DNA of 64,000 nucleotides from Varanus komodoensis. Lineage: Eukaryota; Chordata; Lepidosauria; Squamata; Varanidae. Below the pieces are notes generated by a model. It had not been told where the DNA came from. It was given only the letters and a program-made list of their open reading frames with translations, and ran no database searches. How positions within the stretch are numbered: the first letter of the stretch is position 1; every line of letters begins with the position of its first letter. A program made the translations under genes and the position numbers. Shown in pieces: positions 24,237-35,750 of this stretch. Location: positions 634,211 to 698,210 of the forward strand of contig NW_025336010.1 of assembly GCF_004798865.1 (NCBI RefSeq). Reading direction: 5' to 3'.

Positions 24237-25969
24237 ACACGATTTGGGATGCAGGTCACCTCAGATGCGCTGCAGCAAAGAGGCTTCCGGGGCCTCGAAG
24301 GCAGCCCCTTGAGTGCAAAGCCCGCTGGAGGCTGGCAGCTGCGCCTGAGAAACCCCTTCCAGCTCCCTGCATGGCTGCCCCTTGGCGTCTCCCAACCCTC
24401 CCCCAGCCCCAGGGCTTGCTCTTTCCCTGCATTTCCCACCCTGAGCTGCCTTCTCTCGCCCTCCCTCACTCCTGGCCTTTCCCAGCCCTGGCCTTTTCTT
24501 CCTTCCAACCCATTTGCCACATTAACTCTCTTCCCCGCCAGACTGCGGGTGTGCCCCTTTCCCTGGCCTTCCCAGCTCTTTTTCAAACATGCGCACGCAC
24601 GCACGGACAGGTGTGTTCTCTTTCCAGGCAGGGGCTCCAATGGTGGGCCAGGAGGGACAGAGGAGCTGGGCAAGGCCGGCCTCTTTGTCCTTCTCTGGGG
24701 GCTGGGGGGGCACGTTCCGTGGTTGGGTACCTGTGTCTCCCCGTGCGGGTGGGGCAGGCAGGTGTGAACGTGTGTCCAGTGTTGCAGGTTGGGCCTGGGG
24801 CTGGCCAGGTTGAAGACCAAAGGGTGGGGTGGTGGCCTGGCTGGGGGAGACAACCGCCCCCCCACCCCACCTGCCCTCCCACAGCATTGACACCCACCCA
24901 CTTGAGAGCTGCCTCTTTGGGAAAGAGGGCGCTGCCTCATGCTGCGTCCCCCACGGTCTGCCTGGTCCAGGACCAGCAGAGCTGACCGGCAGCTGCGGCC
25001 CCGCAGGGCTCCCGGGAGGCTTTTCTCGTGCCCTGCTTGGCAGGACCAAGCCGTGGACTTTCTGCAGGGAAGGCAGCTGCTCTGCCGTTGTCCGGCCCTT
25101 CCCAAGCCCACTGGCCACCAGGCTCACGGCTCAATTCTGAGAGGCGAGGTGAGCGAGGGAGCACGGGCGGCCAGCTCTTGCGGGTGGGCGGAGCGACTGC
25201 AGTACGAGCCACCTGGCACTTCCAGAGGGCTCCACCTCCGACTGCACGAAGAGTGTTACCTGCAACCACTCCCTGATGGGGGGAGCATTAAAGCACACGA
25301 AAGGGGGAGCCAGGCGGGACACCAGAAGCATCTCCTTGATGCACCTACTCTGTCCCGGAGGCAGCCCCCAGCCTGCCTCCCTCTGGCTGCAGTGGTGCAG
25401 CCTGGGACATGCCGGCCACGGTGCCACGCATGGCATAAGCAGCAGCACGCCTCTCCTTTGGGACGCCCCTTGGCTCACCATGTCTGGTGCCCAGGATCTT
25501 TCGAGGGCCACGCGCTCCCTCTTGCAAAGCCCATCAGGCTTCCAGCTGTGTGTTTCAGTGAAAAGTACCAGACATACTTTGCTCAAGAAGTCATCCAACA
25601 AGGTGCATGTGATATGTGTTCAGGGCACCGTGACTGGTTTTATTGCCAAGGCTGCTCTTGTGTGATGGGTGGATATTTTAAGTCTTTCCACAGTGTATGC
25701 ACTAACTTGTGCCCAGATGAACAAAAAAGGTGCCCGCTTTGGATCGTGCTTCGTTTCCTTACCATCTGCTCTCAATGCTGGCCGACCTTGCATGCAGAAT
25801 AATCAACTATCACATCCTGGCACAGATTTCATGGTGGTGGGGCTGCTTGTTACTTACATTCTGTAGCCAAGCCCTTCCTCTTCTCTCAGGGCACAAAATG
25901 ATGCCAGTCTTGCCACATGCCCCATGCAGCAGCCCCCCACGCCAAATGAGCGGCTCTCGCTGCTCATGC
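24237..25969. other. Intron segment without recognised genes
   Basis: C-rich and G-rich sequence from about 24300 to 25100. Long open frames occur on both strands but overlap each other and show no domain. No repeat family was recognised with confidence. Confidence 0.6.
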
Positions 25970-25977
25970 ATTCAATC

Positions 25978-26084
25978 CAGGGGTCCTCATCCCTTTTCAA
26001 CAGGGGGCCAGTTGAGAGGTGCCAGCAGCACATGCAGGCTGGTGAGGGGAGGCGAGGCGAGGCAGGGGCTGGTGTGTGAGGCAG

Positions 26085-26125
<41 letters not shown>

Positions 26126-26341
26126 TGCTTGGAGATCTTTTTCTCCGAGCAAGTCCAAAACGATCGCCGCGTGAGCAAGTTGCCACCTCCCCGTGCATGT
26201 AGCAAGGTGGCGGCAGGCACGTGCAGGACGAGGCAGGCGGCAGCGGACACGGGCATGGCGAGTCCAAAACCTCTCAGGTGGGCCAGATAAATGGGCATGG
26301 CGGGCAGAATCCGGCCCGCAGCCATAGTTTCAGGACCCATG
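25978..26341. mobile_element. hAT-type DNA transposon, same family as the one at 20915
   Basis: The left end caggggtcctcatcc plus the shared cagggggccagttga segment, and the right end gccatagtttcaggacc, match the element at 20915-21157. An 8-bp target duplication flanks it (attcaatc at 25970-25977, atttaatc at 26342-26349, one mismatch). It is longer because of an internal tetranucleotide expansion (26085-26124) and further GC-rich sequence. Confidence 0.85.
26085..26124. repeat. (TGGC)n microsatellite inside the hAT element
   Basis: About ten perfect tggc units in tandem. Confidence 0.95.
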
Positions 26342-26349
26342 ATTTAATC

Positions 26350-27042
26350 CCTGGCCTCTGCACTTCGGACATGGAGCTCAAGGCAGCCTGCAATCCAAAC
26401 ACCCGCCATTCTGCTCGTGAAAAGCTGCCCCGGACGCAACCGCATGAAGAATCCAGTGATCCGCTTTTATCTCTGGTGCGTATGTGCATCCCATGCCATA
26501 GCACGGCCATGCCACGCCTGGCGCCCCGATGTGCCGGCCTGACTCCCATGCCAACCGAGAGAGGCTGCCACAGCCACGGCGGCTGTGCTCACAAGTTACC
26601 TGTGTGCAGCTACCAATTTGCAGTGAAGTGTTCGACACCAGCATATTTTTCAGCAGCAGCCCAAGCTGAACAAGACCCGAGAGACAGCACAGAACAGCAT
26701 ATTCTGAGAAAAAACTAACTGCATTAATCAGCCGGGAAACTTCCTCTGGCTTATGTGGAAAGGAAGGCTGCCTGGAAACGGGCTCCTCGGCCGGAGGAGC
26801 CTGTGCACGAAGGCTCACGGCACCTTCAAGGTCCGCATCAAGCATGAGAACAGGTTCTGCCTGCAGCCAGACAGGGCCGTTTGTCCTGAGGCAACAAGCA
26901 GTCATAGCCATCTGCCACGTGGCAGCGCTCGCAGGAGGAATTTTCCTCACAGGGCTCCCAAAGCAGGTACCACACATTTGTGTGAGCCCCAGTGGCTTTT
27001 AAAACAGTACTGAAAACTGAAATAGCCGCCACATCCTATGCA
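26350..27042. other. Intron segment without recognised genes
   Basis: No repeat family or coding domain was recognised here. Confidence 0.55.
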
Positions 27043-27275
27043 TGTGTTTATTTGATGTATACCCCGCCTTTTTCTTACAAAGCGCTCGAGGCAGCTTCCG
27101 TCCTTCTCTCCGGCTGCTCTCAGTCTTGCCTCACAGCAGCAGCCCGGAGAGGTGGGCTGTGCTGAGCCTGTGCGTGGCCCAAGTGCCCAGTGAGCCCCAT
27201 GGCTGAGCGGGGACTCGAACCCAGATCGCCTGGGTCTCAGGCCCGCGCCCTTCACCACCACACCACACTGGCGCT
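27043..27275 (-). mobile_element. tRNA-derived SINE (Sauria type), antisense
   Basis: On the minus strand the element opens with a ccagtgtggtgtggtgg head containing a polymerase III A-box-like segment. A B box (gggttcgagtcc) follows, then a tRNA-unrelated body, and it ends in a ggcggggtatacatcaaata tail. This layout matches squamate Sauria SINEs, which share a tail with BovB and are thought to be mobilised by it (established knowledge). Confidence 0.82.
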
Positions 27276-27888
27276 CCTTTATAAATGCCTGCAAGGCTCT
27301 TGTTGTCCCTCAGAGTGCACAGGAAAGCCAGTGGATCCCTAACACAGCGGTGGGTGGAACCACGGCCTGCACAGGCGCCATGCCTGCCCCCCTTCCAAAG
27401 GAGCTTCTGCCGTGTCACACGCAACACGCTGGGCTTATTCCCTCCAGGGAAAGCTCCAAACTGGTTTAGTGCGGACAGTTTTCTCCCACGATGAGTGAAT
27501 TAATGTAAGTCTTGGTAGCATATAAAAAAATGAATCTCTTTTAACAAAGCAAACAACTGGCCATAATGCCTTCCTGTGCAGGAAGTATACAATCTTATAA
27601 TGTAAAAACAGCTTACAGTAGCTTTCTGCTAAATCACCTTTATCTGTTCATAATCACAAGCTTTTCAGAATCACAGAACTGAAGCCACTGCAAAATGAGC
27701 ACCATGGATATCATGTGATCAGAATCACCAGCTTTTGCTTTCAGACACTTGAGCAACTTGGATTGAGCACTCCCAGGCAAGTGCAGAACAGGATTCAGTG
27801 ATGCAATGCAGAAATGCTGTGCTTTTCTGGCAGAAAAATTTTCATCTCTAAAAATGCATAATTTCATCAATTAACCAGGTACACTATA

Positions 27889-28559
27889 CAGTGGTGCCTC
27901 CTACTTCAAATTTAATTCATTTCAAGAGGACGTTTGAACTCTGAATCCTTCAAAGTCCAAATTAATTTACCCCATTAGAAATAATGGAAAATGAATTAAT
28001 CCATTCCCAGACCCTAAACAATATCCATTTTGATAAACAGCAAATATGCATAAGTTAAGGTAAAAATAGCACAATTAATGCCAAAATTATTGATTAAAAA
28101 TTTAAAACAATTAATAAAGTGCATAAACATGTACTGTATAATAAATGAAAATTGCAATTACTGTACCTCAGTGAGGAGTGGTGATGTTTTATGTTGATAT
28201 GTAGGCGTTTTATATATCTAACCACCCACACCAGAAATAAAGTGAAAAAAGCACTGAGGACACATGAGCGTCGCAGAAAAGCCTTTCACCAGGAGGACGT
28301 CAGCACTCAGCTGACTTTTACACAGGCGACCACATTTTTCACTCCATGCGCAGTTCAAATAGAGAAGCATCATTTGGGATAAGGGGATAAGATGTAGGAG
28401 GAGAATGATGTAAGCTGCCTTGAGCCCTTTGTAGGAAAAAGGCAGGATGTAAATTGGAAAATAAATAAATTTGAACTTCGGATCAATTTTATCTCAAATT
28501 TAGCATTTGAACTCTGGAATGTTTGAGGTTGAAGTCGTCTGAAATACAAGGCACCACTG
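27889..28559. mobile_element. Tigger/mariner-like non-autonomous DNA element with nested SINE
   Basis: Inverted ends start cagtggtgcct on both strands (right end reads aggcaccactg), flanked by TA on both sides (27887-27888 and 28560-28561), as expected of Tc1/mariner-pogo elements. The 671-bp length includes a SINE piece at 28385-28470. No transposase domain is visible. Confidence 0.82.
28385..28470 (+). mobile_element. 3' part of a Sauria-type SINE inside the Tigger-like element
   Basis: Shares gctgccttgagccctttgta and an aaaaaggcaggat tail with (aata)n with the fuller SINE at 43614-43844. The tRNA-like head is absent. Confidence 0.8.
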
Positions 28560-28974
28560 TAAGTGGGGTTAACACCAATAAAATTAATCAGCCTCAACAC
28601 TGTATGTAATTCCAGGTGGCAGTAACTTGAACATGCCTAGCCATATAATGTACCAGCCAATGGAAAATTAGTGCTGCAATAAAACAGCAACTTCCCCTGC
28701 TGTGTGCAACACCTCAGCACACTTTTGCAGGATTCAAATTCACGCGGAGCGCTCTTTCCAACTGGGAGAACGGGAGCAGCCCAGCCACGCTTTGCGCTGA
28801 AATCAAGCCCATGCAGCCTGGCACGTGGCCACTGGCCCCGTGGGACTGTGAGGAGCCCCTTGGAAGAGAACCAGGCCATCACTTTTGAAACCGTATTTTG
28901 CCACCCCCCCTCGGTGTAGGCTGGAAGCAAATGTGTGTGGGGGGGGGAGCTGTACTGTTTTGAAGGGCAATGTA

Positions 28975-29500
28975 AAGTTAAAAGAATATCTGATCTCTCC
29001 GCAGTCTATTCTCTGTCCTCTTCACAGGTTAACTCAGTTGAAACAGCTGCCTACCTTAGGTGGGGATGCCCATCCTTCCAAACCTGGAGATGGGGTGCCT
29101 CTGAAGAAGTGGAAGGGTGAACCACTCCAGCCCATCTGGGAAGGGCCATTCCAGTGGTGCTGACCACACACGACTGTGAAAGTTGTAGGGACGAGGTCTT
29201 GGGCACCCTACACCCCAGGTAAAGAGAGTACCAGAGGGGGAGGACAGTGAGAGAGTGCCTGACCGACAAAACCCACCCCGGAAGAAGGTGCGGATCTGTG
29301 AGCCAGTGGAGATATTACTAAGGCGCCATCAAGGGACCAGCAGAAGCACTGAGGGTGCTCTGAGGGATGAAGGCTCTGCAGAACAGAATGGCCCTGGATA
29401 AGATTCGGGCTGCAAAGGGCAAGAGTGCTGTGTGTAGGTCCCTGATAACTACAATCAAAGCATAGGCCATGCCGCCAAAATTAGACAGGTCATCCATGTC
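28975..29500 (+). mobile_element. Endogenous retrovirus fossil: integrase end and envelope remnants
   Basis: A stretch at about 29085-29215 resembles the C-terminal domain of a gamma-like integrase (EPLQPIWEGPF-type phrase). A stretch at about 29365-29480 resembles the transmembrane envelope region around the LQNRMALD phrase. The spacing is much shorter than in a complete provirus, so it is a broken remnant with large missing parts. It may belong to the same family as the fossil at 15590-17640; that is inference. It ends directly at the start of a BovB. Confidence 0.6.
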
Positions 29501-29501
29501 C

Positions 29502-32006
29502 CCCTTCATGTATCACTGCCTTGTCATGGCAAAGGGGCTTGTGTAAAGCAATAAACCTATGAGCTATGCCGTGCAGGGCCACCCAAGACGGACAGGTCAT
29601 AGCAGAGAGCTCTCACAAAACGTGATCCACTAGAGAAGGAAATGGCAACCCACTCCAGTATCCTTGCCATGAAAACCCCATGGACAGTACCAAAAGGCAA
29701 AAAGAGATGACGCCAGAAGATGAGCCCCTCAGGTCGGAAGATGTCCAGTGTGCTACTGGGGAAGAGCAGAGCACTAGTACTAGTAGCACCAGAAAGAATG
29801 AAGCAACTGGGTCAAAGCCGAAAGGACACTCAGTTGCAGATGTATCTGAGGGTGAAAGGAGAGTCCGATGCTGTAAAGATCTATACTCCATAGGAACCTG
29901 GAATGTAAGATCCATGAATCAAGGCAAGCTGGACACGGGCAAACATGAGATGACAAGACTGAACATCAACATCTTAGGAATCAGTGAACTAAAATGGACG
30001 GGAATGGGTGAATTTAATTCAGATGACCATCAGGTATACTACTGCGGGCAAGGATCCCTCAGAAGAAATGGAGTAGCCTTCATAGTCAATAAAAGAGTAG
30101 GAAAAGCAGTACTGGGATACAATCTCCAAAATGACAGAATGATCTCAGTTCGAATCCAAGGAAAACCATTCAACATCACAATAGTCCAAGTCTATGCCCC
30201 AACCACTGGTGCTGAAGAGGCTGAAGTTGACCGGTTCTATGAAGGCCTACAACACCTTCCAGAATGAACTCCAAAAAATGATGTCCTTATCATCATGGGG
30301 GATTGCAATGTTAAAGTAGGAAGCCAAAAGACAACCGGAATAACAGGCAAGTTTGGTCTTGGAGTACAAAAAGAAGCAGGGCACGGGCTGGTAGAATTTT
30401 GTCAAGAGAATACAATGGTCATAGCAAGCACTCTTTTCCAACAACCCAAGAGACGACTCTACACATGGACATCAGCAGACGGTCAACACAGAAATCAGAT
30501 TGACTATGTGCTCTGCAGCCAAAGATAGAGAAGCTCTGTTCAGTCAGTAAAAACTAGACCAGGAGCTGGCTGTGGCTCAGGTCATGAGCTTCTTGTTGCA
30601 AAATTTAGGCTTAAACTGAAGAAAGTGGGGAAAAGCACTAGGCCACTCAGGTATGACCTAAATCATATCCCTGAAGAACATACAGTAGGGGTGACAAAAA
30701 GATTTAAGGAATTAGATCTGATAAACAGAGTGCCTGAAGAACTATGGATGGAGGTTCGCAACATTATACAAGAGGTAGCAACTAAAACCATCCCAAAGAA
30801 AAAGAAATGCAAGAAAGCAAAATGGCTGTCTGAGGAAGCTTTGCAAACAGCTGAGGAAAGAAGGGAAGTGAAAGGCAAGGGAGAAAGATACACCCAATTC
30901 AATGCAGAATTCCAGAGAATAGCTAGAAGAGATAAGAAGGCCTTCTTAAGTGAACAGTGCAAAGAAATAGAAGAAAACAATAGAATAGGGAGGACTAGAG
31001 ATCTCTTCAAGAAAATTGGAGATATGAAGGAAACATTTCATGCAAAGATGGGCATGATAAAGGACCAAAATTGCAGGGACTTAACAGAGGCAGAAGAGAT
31101 TAAGAAGAGGTGGCAAGACTACACAGAAGAACTAGACAAGAAAGAGCTTAACATCCCTGATAACCACGATGGGGTGGTCACTGACCTCGAGCCGGACATC
31201 CTGGAATGTGAAGTCAAATGGGCCTTAGGAAGTCTGAGCAACAACAAAGCTAGTGGAGGTGACAGTATTCCAGCTGAGCTATTCAAAATCTTAAAAGACG
31301 ACGCAGTAAAACTGCTACCCTCACTATGCCAGCAAATTTGGAAAACTCAACAGTGGCCACAGGATTGGAAAAGGACAGTTTACATTCCAATCCCAAAGAA
31401 GGGCAATGCCAAAGAATGTTCAAACTATCACACCATTGCACTCATTTCACATGCTCAAAATCCTACAAGCTAGGCTCCAGCAGTATGTGGACCAAGAACT
31501 ACCAGAAGTACAGGCAGGATTTCAAAGAGGGAGAGGAATGAGAGATCAAATTGCCAGCATACGCTGGATCATGGAGAATGCTAGGGAGTTCCATCTACTT
31601 CTGCTTCATTGACTATGCTAAAGCCTTTGATTCTGTGGATCACAACAAATTGTGGCAAGTTCTTAAAGAGATGGGAGTACCAGACCATCTTATTTGTCTC
31701 TTGAGAAACCTGTTTGTGGGTCAAGAAGCAACAGTGAGAACTGGACACGGAACCACTGATTGGTTCCAAATTGAGAAAGTAGTTCGACAAGGCTGTATGT
31801 TGTCGCCCTGCCTATTTAACTTTGCATATGAGTACATCATGGGAAAGGCGGGGCTGGATGAATCACCAGTTGAAATTAAGATTGCCGGGAGAAATATCAA
31901 CAGCCTCAGATATGCAGATGATACCACTCTAATTGCAGAAATTGGAGATGAACTAAAGAGCCTCTTGATGCGGGTGAAGGAGCAGAGCACTAAAGTTGGC
32001 TTGAGA
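29502..32006 (+). mobile_element. BovB (RTE clade) LINE, 5' complete, 3' end lost
   Basis: It starts with the same 5' UTR as the copy at 977-3116 (cttcatg..tcactgccttgtc). The endonuclease (TWNVRSMNQGKL at about 29898, ISELKWTGMGE, VYAPTTGAEEAEV) is followed by the middle region that the other BovB lacks (30300-31010) and by the reverse transcriptase with FIDYAKAFDSVDHNK (31608-31650) and the catalytic YADD box (31911-31922). Frame breaks split it into at least three open segments. It stops at about 32006, before the C-terminal region and 3' UTR. Losing the 3' end is unusual for a LINE and suggests a later deletion, probably tied to the DNA-element remnant that abuts it. Confidence 0.93.
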
Positions 32007-32122
32007 CCGAAGCATTTTTTTCACTGCATCTGCAGTTTGAACTTAGAAGCATCGTTCAACCATTGCAACGACCTTATCTAGATTTTAGTGTTCAAACTCT
32101 GGAAGTTTGAGCCAGTGCTGTA
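32007..32122. mobile_element. Probable remnant of the Tigger-like element
   Basis: Phrases such as ttttcactgcatctgcagtt and gttcaaactctggaagtttg correspond to the right-hand half of 27889-28559 (about 28330-28355 and 28505-28530). It abuts the broken 3' side of the BovB. Confidence 0.55.
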
Positions 32123-32499
32123 AATCCAAAATAAGGAAAATAGAAGTAATAAATACTAATTAATATATACATATATATAAACCCAAGGGTAAAATATAAA
32201 CCATTAAAATTAATGAACAAGCATCTCTCTTTAAAATCACAGATCGCATTTTTCATCCTCCACAGAGTAATCAAGACACAGGAGGCTCCATCCCTGCGAT
32301 CTTCAGAGCATTCTGGTAACAAGCAGGAGTGGCAAGAACAGATCAAACGGCATCCCGTTCCAGCGGGGGAGGAACGCATCTGCCGCCAGGCCTGAGCCAG
32401 GCCTGGCTCACAGGAGAAGTTGTCGCAGTCGCACCGAGTTGTTCTCAGTGGCAAAACAATTAATCACGGATGCACCCGGACCCGGAAGATCCGCAACCG
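32123..32499. other. Intron segment without recognised genes
   Basis: AT-rich to about 32260, then mixed sequence leading into the DIRS fossil. Nothing else recognised. Confidence 0.5.
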
Positions 32500-35400
32500 T
32501 GACTGGCTCTAGCTCCCACCCACGCATCCCTCTGGACCGACCACCCGTTCAGGGAGCTCCTTGAGGCGGAAGAGCCAGGAGGGCCCTGGACTCTCAGTCC
32601 ACCATTCCCATGTCTGCATAGTGAGGCGTGTGCTGAGAGGGGGGCTTCTCCTCAGGAACAAACGCACTTCTCCAATCAACGCTCTTGTCGCCCAGAGCGA
32701 ATTGCTGAGCCCTCCTGAACAGCCGTTTGTTCCCTTGCTTCGTTGTAACCCCTTCGGTGCCTCGCTCCCAAGGGCCGAGCACTGTGAAGTCTGCCCCCGA
32801 GTCCTCCCCACGCCAGCACAACAGACCTCCCACTGGTGCTATCGCCTGGAAACCTCCACCTCAGGAGGGGAACGTTCGCGTTGTCGAACTACCGAGCCCC
32901 CTGTCCCCACGTCCCTGCTGCGAGGCGTGTCTGGCTGCCAGCTTCTCCTCCCGCAGACATCCCCTGGCCTTGGTCTACTGCCTGGACATGTCGCGATTCC
33001 ACAACACTCTCATCCTCACTGTCTGAGCTTGAACCAGGCAGCTGCTCACGCACCACCAGGAACACTGGCACAGTGCACATGTGTGGGGGCCAGCGTGGGG
33101 CACTGGGTGCCTCCGCGTGTTTCTGCGGGAAAACACAGCGCTGTGGCCTGTGGTGACCTGTGGTGGCGTGCCTGGAAGGCAGCCGGAGCCTTCTCGACCG
33201 CAAGCAGCTGGTGGTGCTTTCTCTCCGTGCTCCTTTCTGCCTCGAGCCGTCCACACCCCATGGGCCTCGCTGGTGCTGCAGCGGACCTCCCCGAATGTCC
33301 GTGCCAGTGGCATCAAGCTGCTTCCCTCTGCTAGGCTGGCCTGAACGGGACGCTGGGCCAGGCGCCATCTCACGGAGTGTGGGAATGAGAGGCATCCTGG
33401 ACCGAGTCGAGCTGCAGGGGGCAGGCGTGAACGAGCCTGAGGGGGAGCAGCCACACCCGGGCCTGGCGAATGGCTTGGCAGTGACCGTCACCGCCGCAAG
33501 CCCGAGGAGGCGCCGCACCTGCCGCACCAGTGCTGGGCGCTGCCTGGATCCTCAAAGACAGATCGGCGAAGGCCGCCACTCTGCCAGCCTGCAGGTGACC
33601 CCGCGCCAGCAATGACTCGAGTCTCACTCCAATGCAGAGACTTGACTAGGAAAGAGGACGTATAGATTCTGCAAAGTTAAGGCTGAGACCGGGTCTAGGA
33701 GGTCACAGGTAAGATGAACCAAATCCAGGAGCAAAGCAACCAGCAGCCAGTCATCCAGGGAGGGAAAACACCTTGCGACTGGAGACGGGTGCCGACGACG
33801 GCCGTACGCTTGGTGAAGACATGAGGGACGGTGCCCGAGACGAACAGGAGAAGCAAGAATGGATATGCAATCAAACTGATCAGGAGCTGAAGGAAGTGCT
33901 GGCAGGTCTGGCGGCTGAATTGTGATGTGAAAATAAGGGTCTTTTAAGGCTACTGGGGCAACTGCTGGGGGCGCTACTGGTTAACGGTTCTGCAAAGGAA
34001 ACCATGTGAAATGTCTTCTGTGGAATGAAGGAGTCGATGTCTTGGAAACTGAGGAGTGAGAAACTGCTGTCCTCCTTCGGCTCGGTGGAGTCATGAGTGA
34101 AACGCACGGTCAAAGAGGAGCAGGAAGGACAGCCCCTTTCAACAGCAACACGGCCACCCCCTCCAACAGGACAGGGGGCAGTGTTGTTGGCTGCATGGAA
34201 CCGAGAGGCGGCACAGTCTGGAATTCCGTCCTGTATCCACTCTCCACCATGGGGTGGACCCACATACCTGATGCTGTGGCTTCCCAAGCAGATCGGTGGC
34301 AACACAGTCATTGAGTCAGATCTGCATGGGGGGACTGGCAGGCTGCGCTGGCCAGCACACCGCTTCTGCCCCTGGAACGGGGGGGCTGCATCGCCCTGTC
34401 TCCACTGAGCTGGCAGCTGCTGCTGGTCCTGGCCCCCAGGTGGCAAGGGAAGGGCCTGCAGCCCACTTAGGCGCCCACTCCTGCCGCTGAAGAGGCAGTG
34501 CAGTCGCGTAGCGTGGGCAGGAACAGTATCGGCACTGGGATCACATCCCCTCTTAGGATGGCTCCCAAGACGGAACCACTGCTTTCCCCACGTGTCGCTG
34601 CATCTCTAGTCCCAGGGACAGTCCCATACAAAGGATCTGCTTGCAGAAGCATCCCAGGTCTTCAGAAGGAGATCCTGGGCCCTGCCTGTAACAATCACAT
34701 CATCCGGCAGGGAGTCAGCGGATCATCACATGGAGCCGAGCTGGAATCAGACATGCGGTCTTCTGGCAGCAACGATAAGGAGTCGTACCTCAGTGGTAAG
34801 ACAGGTAAAGAGGATGAGGCACGGACATCCTGCTCCACTCCCCAGAAGGACGGGCCCGCCTTTCCCTTGGGTGTGCCTAAACGTGGGTTTAGGAAGGAGG
34901 CGGTTCTGTGGCCCTGAAAGACAAGGCTCTGTCGGTGCCAGTTTGCACCCAGCAGAATGGGATCAGTTGGGAAGCTGTTCTTTCCTTGGGGCTCCACTTC
35001 ATGGACTTTGTGCATAGAGCTTTTCCTGCAGAATAAAGCTTTGTCTGCCTCACACCCCAGAGCGCTTGATGGGCTACTGCGCACGCCAGGACCAAATCCC
35101 ACTTTTGTGGAGAACAGTTTTGGCACCTAATGCGGGGCCGCCTTGTCTTGGTTCCATCGGGCAGCAGTCCTGCAGTGACCAATGCCAGACGCCTGGCCAG
35201 CTGCATCCGTGGCCCGTGAACCAGCTCTGCTCCCACTGCGGCCAATGCTGTGATGGGGTGGGCATCCACGCCATCTCTTGGTCCCCAGCAGGCCATGGGA
35301 ACCCGGGGCGCGCATGTGGCCAAGGGCTGGAAGCACAAGATGGTGCAGCTGAAAGGCCAGTGGCTCCGTGTGGACAACTGCGGAGCACCGCTCCCCCACC

Positions 35401-35750
35401 GCCGCCACAGGCAGCACCCGATCACTGGCAGCCCAAGTTACCCTTCCGGAGGCTGGGGGCCCCACTGTGGGCAGCTGCAACTGGCACATCCCTGTGAGAC
35501 AGCCCAAGGGGGGGGGCATCCTTCCACTTGGCACATGGATCGGGGAGAGAACTGGGAGTGCACTTTTCATTGGACCCTAGTGCCAATCAGCGGCTGGTTT
35601 GTTGGCAGAACGATTTTGCTGCCATTTACAAAGCTGCTCCCCGATTGGGTGACAAGAGGGACTTGTCTCAAGAGGGGACGAGATGAGGGGAAGCACTGAT
35701 GCACCCCCCTTGTTGCAGGGAGGCAGAAGACGCCGTGGGGCTGGCCAGGG
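32500..35750 (-). mobile_element. Third DIRS-type retroelement fossil
   Basis: On the minus strand, 33627-32889 resembles the DIRS region after the RT core (an HLQAGRVAAFADLSLRIQ stretch, a VRRLLGLAAV stretch, then RNase H-like sequence). The upstream part at about 35430-34700 resembles the later part of DIRS gag. It is strongly decayed with many breaks and is older by appearance than the copy at 1-8434. It is sense relative to BCR. Boundaries are approximate. Confidence 0.6.

Noticed and set aside
29680-30267. A 195-codon frame resembling an AP endonuclease, possibly a host DNA-repair gene
   Set aside because: The phrases ISELKWTG and VYAPTTGAE, and the RT that follows, identify it as the BovB endonuclease, not a host APEX gene.
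32561-33615. Plus-strand open frames of 150-257 codons
   Set aside because: They lie opposite DIRS-like minus-strand sequence and have no domain of their own.
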